Positions 10,763 to 26,213 of a DNA stretch of 64,000 bases are shown one piece after another; within the stretch, counting starts at the first letter, position 1; every line of letters starts with the position of its first letter. Source of the DNA: Plantago major (Eukaryota; Streptophyta; Magnoliopsida; Lamiales; Plantaginaceae). The notes beneath the pieces are model-generated. The model ran no database searches and was not told where the DNA came from. It saw only the letters and a list, made by a program, of their open reading frames with translations. Location: NCBI GenBank assembly GCA_026545765.1, contig CM048841.1:86224636-86288635 (forward strand), in the 5' to 3' direction. Both the position numbers and the translations under genes were made by a program.

Positions 10763-12009
10763 ATTTACTATACCATGATCTGAGGCTTCTTAATCTGCAT
10801 AGAACACGTCTAGATTGATAGCACAACACGACGACTCAACTTCCACATTCTTGCTAAAATTGATTCCCGCAAGAGATCAACGATTCGAGGAAGCCCAATG
10901 TCAAAAACCCCCGTTCCACCCCTTTGACAGACTGATGAGTGATGACCAAAACTATTGTCATAATTCATATTGCGTATATCCTTCGTTGAGCGAGAGAGGA
11001 GAGGAGATATAGGTCAAGGGTTTTGTGTAGATAGAGACATGAAGAGGACGTGACTTTTTACAGAGATAAGGAAACGAGTTGTTCTCGACGGAAACACGTG
11101 AACATTTCTTCACTTTTTGCATAAGTGATTGGTTTAAGGTTTTAAAGGTAGTATATAACCCAAAATTTGGGCACGTGGAATTTATGGGAATGGAGTCCAT
11201 GACGGCCTGCATTGCAGGCCGTCTTATGCATTATGATCATCATTGCAAATAAGTCTCGCATCCATATCACCAATATCCAGCCACTTTAAACAAACTATAC
11301 CTACTTAAGAAATTGATATCCTGAAGGAGAATAGGGGAAATTACACCAGCTCCCCTAAATAAACAGGCGCCACTCATTGTAGCCCCTCACATCTCAACAA
11401 TAACACATGAGGACAAGTTTCATAAATCAATCCAAAAGTCAACTCAAATTTTCTAGGTGGCACTCCGAAAATGACGTGGAAAATATAAAAAATGATTCTT
11501 CTTATTTTTAATATTCAAATCTTCAAAATTAAATTGCAATTAACCCCTCTTACTTATTTAATACCCAATTTATACCCTTAAAATTTATGATAAACCAAAT
11601 CAACCCTGATTTCAATTTTTCTATACAACTCGAAGATCTCTTTCAGTGTACATAACATCGTCAAATAGTGTAGAAATTCAATACAAATAACAACTCTACT
11701 AGAAATTTAACAGCAGAAAAAATTCAACGAAGCTACAACCATCTCTGAACTGAATCCAGATTATCGAGATTTGAATGCAGTAGAAGCACAAACAGCATAA
11801 ATCCAATTCGAAATAATAATGAGCTTAAACAATGAAAGTGAAAAACGATACATTACGCAACAAAGATCGAGAGATTGCAGAGACGAACAATATAAACGAA
11901 ACACGACCCAAGATAATATGCTAATAATTCTGAGATGATACTTAAAGTCTCCATGATAAAAGCTTAAAAACCGAGATTATTTCTTACATGCCCAAAACCA
12001 TAAATAGTA
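10763..12009. other. Intergenic, nothing recognised
   Basis: No gene or complete repeat is identified. A short direct palindromic phrase (gcctgcattgcaggc) lies near 11206. Positions 11340-11400 have a more GC-balanced stretch that could be repeat-derived. Some open frames (10815-11012, 10958-11212) show no motif. Confidence 0.45.
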
Positions 12010-12260
12010 CTCCCCCTGTCTCGCAGAACTTCATACATTTGCCATTTTTAGCCGTCCCACAGAACTTCATACATTACTAAAAAAGGAAGCTACCCCACAC
12101 CCAACAAATAATAAACAATCTCAACTTTACACTCAAATTATACAATTTGCCATTAAAAGTACACTTTTTCCCACTTCTTCTATATTCTATCATTACTTTA
12201 ACTTTTCGCATAAAACTGCGCGCTAACCCTAATGTATGAAGTTCTCCGGGACGGAGGGAG
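12010..12260. mobile_element. Stowaway MITE (Tc1/mariner type)
   Basis: The 251-bp element starts CTCCCCCTGTC and ends GACGGAGGGAG. Terminal inverted repeats of about 30 bp include the agaacttcatacatt block. It is flanked by TA on both sides (12008-12009 and 12261-12262). The CTCCCTCCGTCCC-like ends and TA target are diagnostic of Stowaway. It has no coding capacity. An internal copy of the 'tcccacagaacttcatacatt' end sequence lies near 12055-12075, a partial tandem duplication of the left terminus. Confidence 0.92.
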
Positions 12261-12920
12261 TAGTATTAAATCTAAAAATAAAAATAAAAAAATAGTACTA
12301 GATGACAAATAAATATCACATTATTCATATCTTCTTTCACTTGGGACAGCTGCTTAGTTCATCTGAACTCCCTCGAGCGATAGTGACCTCCTTGGGGCTA
12401 ATGACATTTAGGCTATTTAAGACAACTGAAAGCATACAAAATAAGTCAAAACCAATAAAACACATCAATAATGAGTTTAACTAGAAGGTCTAATAGAACC
12501 TGTCTATAGAAGGTCTAATATAACCAGTCTAACGAGCTCAACCACAATAAAACAATAATAATATCAAGTCATGTGACTTATTGGTCTATAGAAAGAATTT
12601 TCCCAAGGAATCAGACATGTCCAAAGATTATTATATACTACATCAATTAGGTCAACTCTGACTACATTAGATCCACCAAGAAATTAGAAGTTTTATTTGG
12701 TACACTAAAAATGACAAAATGGGAAGCTATTCCAGGGATGGATGAAGTAGACACTTAAAACTTTAGGCCATTAAACTGACATTTACAATCTTTTATATCA
12801 TGGACACTCATACAGCAAAGTTCTCAAGCAACACTAAAACGTTCTGATCAGAAAAACGCAAGGGAAAGATCCATCAAGCCGAAAAAAATCAAAACTCTCA
12901 ATAAGTGATATTGCATACCT
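12261..12920. other. Intergenic, nothing recognised
   Basis: AT-rich sequence lies downstream of the F-box C-terminal half (which reads toward it) and may contain that gene's former 3' region. The phrase 'agaaggtctaatagaacc' is repeated in tandem form near 12482-12525. No gene is supported. Confidence 0.45.
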
Positions 12921-13851
12921 TCAACGTCTTCCCGGGTTCTGATCAGATTTGATGAGGCGGTCACCGAGAGTAAGAGGCGAGACTGAACCCTGTACATATA
13001 TGTGAGCTGAATGCCACGACGAACTGCCAGGCCAGCTGAAAGATGTGAACAATTTAGTTTTTGGATCGTACATTTTAAAACGACCACAACATTCATCGGA
13101 GAACAGAATCACACCCCCTTGCCCGATGCAAAGGGGTCCACATTTGGCATCGTGCAGTGGTTTAGGTGTGATCTCACAAAAGCGGAAAACTCGCTAATTA
13201 AGAGATGCCATGATTCTCTCATCCCATAATGCTTTTCATAACCCAAACATTCATACTATGATCAGACTTGCAATCGATGGTAACACACGAAAGGCATCCG
13301 CCAAGTACTCCTACGGAATGAAGGTGACATGTGTGCCTATCATAATCCGGTAACTCAACTGTTCCGTACACCTCCTTCTCTAAATCGAAACAATAGATCA
13401 TCAAAGTATATGGTTTATTAACAACCCAGTGTAGCTTCCAATTAAAAAACGTCCCGGGCTTAACCATAAACCAAGTCCTCCCTTATTTGAAAAAGTTGTT
13501 TTCGACTGCTTTCCAAGAATTCGCACGTAAACTATACAATCCTAGCATGACAATTCTATCAACACCACCACCATCATCAAAAGTTATAGCCAAAACCTTG
13601 TAATCATCATGAACCTCATCATAACCGAACCCGGCACAAACCACCATACACGGCTCTACATATGCAGCAGGTAACTTGTAATTGTTAATATACTTGATTG
13701 CCTCATCGAGTAAAGTCTGTAATGAATTTGAAGGTAGCATTATTGATATATCACAAATTGTAGGGGCTCGAAGCAATTTGGGCATATCATCGTGATATGA
13801 TTGAAGCCAAAAAAATGATTCATCGTACATATCCATCCACTGTATTGTCAA
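12921..13851 (-). pseudogene. F-box-associated domain, C-terminal half, frameshifted
   Basis: Read leftward, this is the F-box-associated domain of a plant F-box protein: LPAAYVEPCMVVCAGFGYDE, then a KVLAIT-type strand, a LYSLRANSWK motif, GTFFNWKLHWVV, a CFDLEKEVYG segment, and finally SDECCGRFKMYDPKTK. The pattern (GFGYD...YKV...YSL..NSW...G.LHW) matches the family. The frame changes near 13475, 13230 and 13100, so it is a pseudogene. Similarity to the left F-box half begins at 13676. The 58 codons from 13851 to 13677 are open but have no F-box and do not match the left half, so they may be chance or old flanking sequence. It lies in the upstream region of the CDC48 gene, head to head. Confidence 0.75.
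13633..13676 (-). repeat. 44-bp inverted duplicate, right copy (F-box breakpoint)
   Basis: This is the reverse-complement match to 2210-2253, with two mismatches. On its left it continues into the C-terminal half of the F-box gene. On its right it joins sequence unrelated to the left copy's neighbourhood. Confidence 0.85.
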
Positions 13852-13938
13852 TGAACAGTCCTTTTCGTCACACCACCGCTAAATTAAGAAAGAATTGAGA
13901 AAACAGTAGAACCTCGTACTGCATCTTTTTCTAGAAAA

Positions 13939-18128
<4,190 letters not shown>

Positions 18129-18887
18129 AGCCATTTAGCCTAATAAGCTGCCGCGTTTCACTTAGTGTCCCATGTTTATATATCGTCCAAATAAACGTTT
18201 CGGGCTGTAATAAGTGACAAGACCTGATCTCTGGCTGATGTCAAGTACAATAAAGGGAACTGCAGCAGTTGTGCATAAATAAATTTCTTTGTGCTAGCTC
18301 TTGGTATTGATGATGAGTGTTTATTCAACTTACATTTTTAGTAGTAGTATAGAAAATGGCTAATGATTCTCCTGACTTTTGTCAACTTGGATTAAGATAC
18401 TTACTATGTTGTTTTGATATATTACTATTTTATAAGAGAAAAAGGGAAAAGAGAAAGCCTTCAGCTTTTTTACAAAATTTCAGGGGTCACTTTGCTGAAG
18501 CAAACTTTTTCTTGGGACAATTTGTGTGTGCTGGTTGGAGGACCCTGTCTCTGTGAAACAAAAGGGAAATAATTTTCTTCTGAACTTTTAAAGTGAGATA
18601 GATTTCTGTGTAGGGTGGGCTTTTAACAAAAGTGATCATGTAAATTAGTGCTGACATGATTAAACATCACCTTCCTCATCAGTGGTCAAGCTTCTTGATT
18701 TGAGTTGTTCATGAATCGGGCATTGCCTGATGATGACAATCACACAACAACATAGCATCATGTATAGATGTTAAACATACTCTGGCTACGACCTTTAACA
18801 TAACTCGATACGATCACACTTCAGGTTTCTTTGATGGTCTCACCTAGGTATAGCGTGCGTGTTTGGTGTCTGGTGAATGCATAGAGG
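18129..18887. other. CDC48 3' UTR and downstream spacer
   Basis: A likely polyadenylation signal (aataaa-type, in acaataaagg and cataaataaattt) lies near 18248-18284, about 130 bp past the CDC48 stop. Beyond that the sequence is unremarkable. A 66-codon frame at 18356-18556 has no recognisable motif. Confidence 0.55.
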
Positions 18888-19765
18888 GGGAAAAATCCTC
18901 AATTTGGCTCTGTATGTTTACTACTCTGACCATTTGGTCTTGTATGTTTTAAACTGCCACATTTGATCCTGTATATTACCAAAAATTTTAATTTTAGTAT
19001 TCCGGTGACAATTCCGGCTAGACGAATTAGAATTAGGGTCAGTTCGCCCCGCAATTCAAAATAACTCATGAATTAGTACTAATTCACCTCCTAATTCGCC
19101 CCCTAATTCGCAAACTAATCTTTATTGAATATGAAATCAATTTTTTTAGCACAACATACAATTGTACCAGGAACCACTCGGAGACCACAACTAGGTTGAA
19201 TAGGAAATCATTGTTCTCAGATCGTGCAACACATAAGACTTTTGTTAAATATATAGCAATAGTTCAGTCCCCGAAAGCAAAAACCAAAATCTAAATCAAT
19301 TGACCTGGCTATTCAATCATAACTTCAAAGCAACTAAATGGACTACTGAACAATAAACTCAAATTAAAAATGAAGCAATTTATAAAATTGCCCAATTCAA
19401 CCATCAATAATAAAAACAGAATTAAAAAGTGGTAAGGATAATATAGTTATAGCAAATCGAATTTATACAACCCCAATTCATTCTTCTTGACCTGACTTTT
19501 GGATTTTCATTTCTCTTTACTTAGTTCGTGGATTAAGGGGGCGAATTAAGAGGTGAATTAGTACTAATTCATGAGTTCTTTTGAATTGGGGTGAATTGGC
19601 CCTAATTTTAGTTCGCCTAGCCGGAGTTGTCACCGAAGTACCAAAATTAAAATTTTGGATAATTTACAGGACCAAATGTGGCAGTTTAAAACATATAAGA
19701 CCAAATGGGCAGAGTAGTAAACATACAGGACCAAATGAATGATTGAGACCAACACTGAATTTCCC
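18888..19765. mobile_element. Foldback-type MITE with about 240-bp terminal inverted repeats
   Basis: The left arm (18888 to about 19130) and right arm (about 19525-19765) are reverse complements with moderate divergence. Shared blocks include tgtatgtttactactctg, ttttaaactgccacattt, ccggtgacaa and catgaattagtactaattc. The loop (about 19130-19525) is AT-rich and non-coding. No target-site duplication is evident at the ends chosen, so the outer limits may be off by several bases. Such long-armed elements are usually Mutator-like or foldback. Class not settled. Confidence 0.75.
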
Positions 19766-21976
19766 ACACTTAAAGTGGAGAGACATTAAACTCAAGAAAT
19801 AGATTTAAAAAAATCACCGATTTACACGCTTCACTATGACATTACACAAAAAAGTTTGAAATATTTTCAATCATCTTTACGATGGGATTTTGAGTTGATG
19901 GGCGGTCTCAAATATCACGTAGGTAGCGTATTGTGTAACCCATATGTTTTATGAGTGTCTTTCACCGTGGTTCACCCCAGTATCTAATAAATGTTTTACA
20001 TATGATGCTCATCAGCTCAGAGACGTTTAAGATGCATTCGCGGGGATGATAAGATGCAACACAAAATTGGGCCCAAGAAAAAGACTCGCCGTACGTGTTT
20101 ATCACAAGTGGCAGCCGACATTTCCCGTTACCTCATCTTTGTGGTGGATGGGCTATATAAAGGATGCATGTTTTGATGTTAACTACAAGTGCATTATGGG
20201 TTTGGAAATGTTAAATCAAGTGAAGAATACAACATTAATTGCTAGACGATAAGGCAAAAATTTCACTATCAAAATGTGGAGTGGTGGCAAAAGGCGAAAC
20301 AGCCAATTTGGGTAACATCATTCATTTCATCAGTATATTTGTATCTTATGATGTTTGGATCCCACAGGAACACATGGAAGTGGTCCTTCCTGTAATAGTA
20401 TTTTGCACGACCTGATGAAATGTACGTACTGTATGTGTACACTCTACAGTACTAATCTATAATGCCAGAGTCCTCTCCTTTTCTGTACTTGGACATTTAT
20501 GCCTCAAAAAGTAGAGGTGAGGGGCACACTATTTTCTAACTTGATGTGGCATACACATTAACCTATTGATGTTTGTTTCCTCATCTTCTCCAATAAGTAC
20601 TTCCACTCGGCCACTTGTTTTGCCCGGTACTCGTATACAAGAGAAATGGGATTTGATCATTTTTATCCACGCAGGACTTCATTTCAAACCGGATCTCTCA
20701 ATTTTAATAGTTTAGTATTATAAAAAGTGTACTGTATCACAAATTTGGACAGTGGACCTGTTTATTGATACTACTGGAATTTTTGGAGGGGATCACGTAA
20801 ATTCAGGAATCTAATCTTGTATGTTGTTGGTTATAACTACGTGGCATAGGATCGGCTCGGCCAAGTTGACTCGGGCTAGACCATTGAACTTAGGCTCGGG
20901 TGCTCGGCTACTTAACTCAGCACTCTATGATGTAGTATATTTTAGGCTGATCAATCACCCTATTGGATGTTGCTCATCCACCTCATATATCAAATGGTGG
21001 TGGTGTTGCATGTTCGACCTAATGCGTTCAGTTAGGTGAGACGGTGAGCATCCTCGTGAATTAATTGCAACCCATATAAGTTATGAAACTTAGGTGTCAG
21101 TTTCATCATTCTTTGATATGCAGTGTGCAAATTTTCAATTAACTTGATAATAATACATTGATTACATTTATAGATTTTTTTAATTTTTTTTTTTTTGACA
21201 AATTCCCAAATAGCATATGAAAATAGAATGTTATCAGGAAAGTTTAACAGGGAGAATCTAGATATAGGTTGGGGGTCGTTATTTGTATGACTGCCAATCC
21301 ATCATCGATAACGTCCCTACAAAGACACCACAAACATCTTTTCAGTTGAGAAAGGCAACTGGTGAGGTGCTTTTAATTTAGGGAATAAATACAAGAAGAC
21401 GACAGCAATGCATAATTGAACTCCTTTTACACATTAAAATCATCATAGGGACTTGTTTAGAAAGCAACCGAACATGTAATGTAACAGGGTTATGTAAACA
21501 TCACTCACATCAATCAATACTCCACATGAACATCCTAGTTAACTTAAGCTTTATCTTAGTCCGAAATTAAACACGGTAAATTCAAAGACGAATGTAGGAA
21601 TTCAAACCAAAGAGGTGAGATTCGTTAAGATATCTTTAGGTGGGTGAATCAGGTCGAGTTAGCCAGTTAAGTTATACATCGGCAATATGAAAAACTTCCA
21701 AAAAAATACAATACACACATTTAGAAGTGACTCGAAATATGGATCGAACTTGACTATAATATAAAAATCTCTCTTTTATAAATTGTTATTGTAACAATGG
21801 CATTGTACTCTAAACTTGATTTTCAGTTCCAATCACATTAATAACTAGTTAGCTTGCTAGCTAGATTTCCAATCTCACTTGTGAATCTAACTCTTTTTTT
21901 ACATAAACTGCAACAACTAATTGCTATGCATAGCTACTCCTAAATATAAATCTATATGATCATCACTTGAACCACT
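19766..21976. other. Intergenic between CDC48 and the receptor kinase
   Basis: No gene is recognised. Positions 20845-20935 contain GGCTCGG/CTCGGC phrases like those in the MITE at 29184, possibly a fragment of a related element. A poly-T run lies at 21179-21196. The last few hundred bases should include the 3' UTR of the minus-strand receptor kinase. Confidence 0.45.
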
Positions 21977-24900
21977 TTATTTCTGCACTGTATTGTAACT
22001 TGTGGATGAAGATGAAAAGCCAATGGAGCAATTGGAAGACCTTTGCAGCAGCAACAGTTGAGCCGGTGTGACTGACGACGACGAATAAGATGCATCAGAA
22101 CTCAATTTACTGGCAGCAGGTTTCTGAGCTGGATCGCCTCCTGTTGCTTGCTCATGACGAATTTCCTTCAATAAGGCCACCACATCTTTCATCGTTGGCC
22201 TGTCTTCAGGACGGTTGCTCGTGCAGAGCAGGGCAATGCCTAGCGCTTGGAGCATTTCTTGTATTTGCGTATCTGGAAGGCCTTGGAGTTTCTGATCAAT
22301 GACGTCGACAGGGTCCTTCTGGCTCTTTAGGTGCTCACGGACCCATTGTATTACGTGCTGTCCGTCAGGGAAGGAAGGATCGACAGGCTTTTTCCCTGTT
22401 ATGATCTCTAGTAGCACTACTCCGTAGCTGAAGACGTCGCTCTTTTCGGTTATTTTTACCATGGAAGCGTATTCTACAAGGCGAAAACAAGAAACAAAAG
22501 TAAGAATTTGGATTAAAACAAAATATTATCTATGTATTGGCAGATGGTAAGGGAGAACTTACCAGGAGCAAAATATCCATATGATCCAGCAAATTGAGGG
22601 TATGCAGTAAAAGAACCAGTTTCATCCTCAAGAAGCCTGGCAAGACCAAAATCGGCTAAACACGCCTCGTATCGATCTCCCAATAGTATGTTTTCCGTTT
22701 TCACATCCCGATGCAAGATAGGCGGTACACAATCATGGTGCAAGTAAGCCAACCCCTCAGCAACTCCCAACGCGATCTTGAACCGGATCTCCCAATCCAC
22801 TCTATCTACGCACCCTTCGTGTAACAATGTGCCCAATGTACCATTAGGCAAATAGTCGTAGAACAAGAGTTTCGTCTTCCTGTTGGCAGCCCATCCCAAC
22901 AGCTTAACAATGTTTCTATGTCGTATCCGGGCTAATGTGGTGATCTCAGACGAAAATGTGGATGCAGAGCACTTGTCTGATGCTCGGAATCTCTTAACTG
23001 CTATGGTTGATCCCGATGGGATTGTTGCTCGGTAAACCATGCCTGATTGACCACGGCCGATTACATTAACAGCTACCAAACACTTGGCAATGTCGCCAAT
23101 CGACAAGTCAAGCTTCTGGTAAACTGTAACTTCCCACGGCCCAACTAGCTCCACGTCATCGTTGTCACCAAGATCACCATTGCGTGTACCCCGGGCCCGT
23201 ATCTTTCCACCAAGGATTATGTACATGGCTGATAACATAAGCACGCACGCCGTACATAGCAACACCACCATTGCCACCCTAGCAGCTTTCCCACGTCTAG
23301 CTGCGTTTCTATCATCCAAGCAATCATTACCGGAGAAGCACAGCTTCGGATTGCCAGCTAGGACGCTGAGTGGCAGCTTGGTAAAGAACGAAGTGTCCGG
23401 CACGTGGCCCGAGAAGTTATTGTTAGAGACATTGAGGACCACTAGATTCTCAAGCTCCCCAAGATAATGCAGGTCCCCTGAAAGCTGGTTGTAAGAAATA
23501 TCCAAAACACCTAACTTGTCCAATGCTGTGAACTCTTGTGGGATCCCACCTGATAACTTGTTGCAGCTCAAATTCAGCGCGATTTCCAGTGCCGGGATGT
23601 TACCTAAACTTACCGGAATCTGACCTTCAAGCTGATTGCTACTCAAATCTAGTAACTGAAGCCTTGCACACGAACCGAGCTCACTTGGTATCGAACCGGA
23701 CAATCTGTTCTTACCAAGAATGAGCTTGGTTAGAGAAGTCAGTGAGCCAATGTTTGGAATCAATGCACCTTCTATTTTATTATCCGAAACATCCAGAAAT
23801 TGGAGAGTGTTCAACGGATTCACATTCAATGGCAAATTCCCAGATATCGAATTCGAATGAAGATCAAGAAAAGTGAGATTCTGGCACCCGGATATCTCAT
23901 TGGGTATGACCCCGGATATCCGATTATTTCCAAGATCCAAGAAATTCAAATTCTTCAATCTTCCAATATCCGGCGGAATGTCACCTGTGAGCTTATTGCT
24001 GCTGGCCCTAAACCGAACCAGGGATGAACAGTTCCCGATTTCAGGCGGGATGGTCCCGGAAAGATTGTTGGACAGCAACAGAAGCTTGTTCAGACTCTGT
24101 AACTGGAAGATACCACTTGGAATCGGACCAGTCAACGCGTTCTGTGAGAGGTCAATGGCCTCCAAGTTATAACAAGATGACAATGATGGTGGAATGTTAC
24201 CTGTTGTAGCATGTAGCAGAGCACGCAGAACAATCAAAATCGGTATATCAGCCAGTACGTTACAGAATTAATATAAACGAATAAATTTCACACTTCTCTA
24301 CAGATTCGAGATCTTAGATAAGATATACTAAAAGTAACTATTTCATGCTATGTGAAAAACAGAGTTGGCCTAATTGCAATACATTTTGATATGAACGAGT
24401 GAAATTCCAAAACAGCAATTCGACATTACCTTCAAGACGATTCTGCCAGAGAAACAACAGAGTGAGGTTAGGAAGATTCCCAAGCTCAGAAGGAATGTTT
24501 CCAGTGAGCTGATTGTTATCGAGTTCGATGTGAGTCAGGGCCGTACAGTTCCCGAGTTGACTCGGTATCCTGCCAGAAATCTGGTTCACACTCAGCTGCA
24601 GCTCCTGCAACACCCGCAAGTTCCCGAAACTCTCTGGAATGCTCCCGGTTAACGAATTCATCGACGAATCAATCACCAGCAACTGAACACAGTTCCCAAT
24701 CTCAGCAGGAATCGTTCCCACCAAATTGTTCTGCCAGAGCAACAGATTCTGCAATTTTTTCAACTCACCGAGTCGACTTGGTATCGATCCAGTGAGCGAG
24801 TTTTCATACAGGTAAATGTTCTCCAGCTCAGTGCAGTCACCTAGCTCTGGTGGTATTTGGCCTGATAAAAGTGCAGTGTAAATCGCAAGCGTATCGAGCT

Positions 24901-25612
24901 TTTTAAGCAACCCGAGAGTCGATGGCAAGAACCCGGAAATGCTGGTTTCCGCAAGACCGATCATTGTCAAACTCGTGCAGTTTCCAATTTCTGGAGGCAA
25001 TGAGCCTTGCAGGTTCTTGTTCCCACCAGCTCGAATGATCTCCAGCTTCTTCAAGCTCCCAATCGTGTTCGGAATCACACCTGACAGCTGATTGTCGTAT
25101 AATGTCAGCTCGATCAGGTTCGACATGTTCCCGATCTGAACTGGAATCGAACCTTCCAACCGGTTCGTGTTCAGCAGGAGCTTCTCCAGGTTCGTCAGGG
25201 AACATATCTCTTCCGGAATCTCCCCTGATAACGCATTGTCGCTTAAATCCAGTAGCCTCAGCTGTGTCAGGCTCGAAATCTCTCTCGGGACCAGTCCTGT
25301 CAGATTGGTCCCGGAGAGAACGAGCTTAGTTAAGGTACCAAGACCGGTGAAGTTAGTCGGAACTTGTCCGAGTAAGTCCATGTACCTCACATTTAGCTCA
25401 ATGACCTCGTTCCGTAAGTTGCAGGACACACCGAACCACTTACAGGGAGTGTCGTGGGTGGGGTTCCAGTTCGTTAGAGAGTCCAGAGAGCCGTTAAGGC
25501 CCTGCTTCCAGGAGAGCAGGGCCTGGCCTTGTGGATTAAGGGAGAGGACTAATGAGAAGTGAAATGAAAGGGAGAGGAGAAAAAAGAAAGGCCATTGAAG
25601 AAATTGAGGCAT
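21977..25612 (-). CDS. LRR receptor-like kinase, RGF-receptor (RGI/RGFR) type, intact
   Basis: Exons (minus strand): 25612-24430, 24200-22563 and 22473-21977, in total 3318 nt, 1105 residues, with GT-AG introns of 229 and 89 bp. A signal peptide covers residues 1-25. It is followed by the LRR N-terminal cap (ALLSWKQGLN...CKWFGVSC), more than 20 plant-type LRRs (LxxLxLxxNxLSGxIP), and a single membrane helix at about 703-725. The kinase has a glycine loop IGRGQSGMVY (775-784), the ATP-binding Lys at 797, HRD at 891-893, DFG at 911-913 and APE at 939-941. It is therefore an RD kinase with all catalytic residues. RAGG at 194-197 is the RxGG motif that contacts the sulfated tyrosine of RGF peptides in this receptor group. 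Arabidopsis relatives (At4g26540, At5g56040) share the layout. The role is inferred from family: plasma-membrane receptor for a root-growth-factor-type peptide. Confidence 0.93.
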
Positions 25613-26008
25613 TTAGTAAAACTGTGGTGATGCAAAGTTCGATGTGAGGCAAAGAGAGCCTAGGGAGAGGCGAGATTGTTGGGAGTGGGAGGAAATCGAA
25701 AACATGTCTTGTGGGATTTTGAAGTAAAGGGTTGGTTTTGTGTGAATTTCTTGGACTTGAAAATCATAGAAAAATAATAAGCAAAGAGAGAAAGAATCTC
25801 GAGATCCAAGAAATTATACAGCTAGGCCATTATGGGTATTTTATTCTACTTCTCTTTTTAGAGATTAGATAGATGGAGTTTTTGATTGTTAATATGGTGG
25901 TGTGGTGGTGGTGGATATTGGAGGTGGGGTGGGGATTGTCATGTGTGTTGGCATGGAATTGGCTCTATCTGTTTGTGTTTTAGATGCTATTAAGTAATGC
26001 TTCGGTCC
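25613..26008 (-). promoter_or_regulatory. Upstream region of the receptor kinase
   Basis: This is the 5' flank of the minus-strand kinase gene. The first 100 bases are purine-rich. A guanine-rich patch (ggtggtgtggtggtgg followed by ggaggtggggtgggg) lies at about 25900-25937. On the kinase template it could form a G-quadruplex. No clear TATA box can be assigned. Confidence 0.3.
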
Positions 26009-26213
26009 GGAACAAATGACACATTGATGTTTGAGAAATTTCAAGGTCAATTTTGAGTATAAATTACTAGCACTTATAGTATATTGAAAAAATATTTAAT
26101 AAAATTATATTATGAACGTACATGACATGAACTTTTGAAATATAATTTTAGGAGTAATTTATAATTAGATTTGACATGAAAATATATTGAAATGTTAAAT
26201 GTGTCATTTATCC
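26009..26213. mobile_element. Short MITE-like inverted repeat
   Basis: This 205-bp segment has arms of about 60 bp. The left arm begins ggaacaaatgacacatt and the right arm ends aatgtgtcatttatcc. Similarity continues inward to a shared ataaattact block. The inner part is AT-rich. No target duplication was found at these limits, so class and exact ends are uncertain. Confidence 0.55.

Noticed and set aside
24903..25562. Open frames antisense and sense over the LRR exon
   Set aside because: They are shadows of the receptor-kinase coding sequence.
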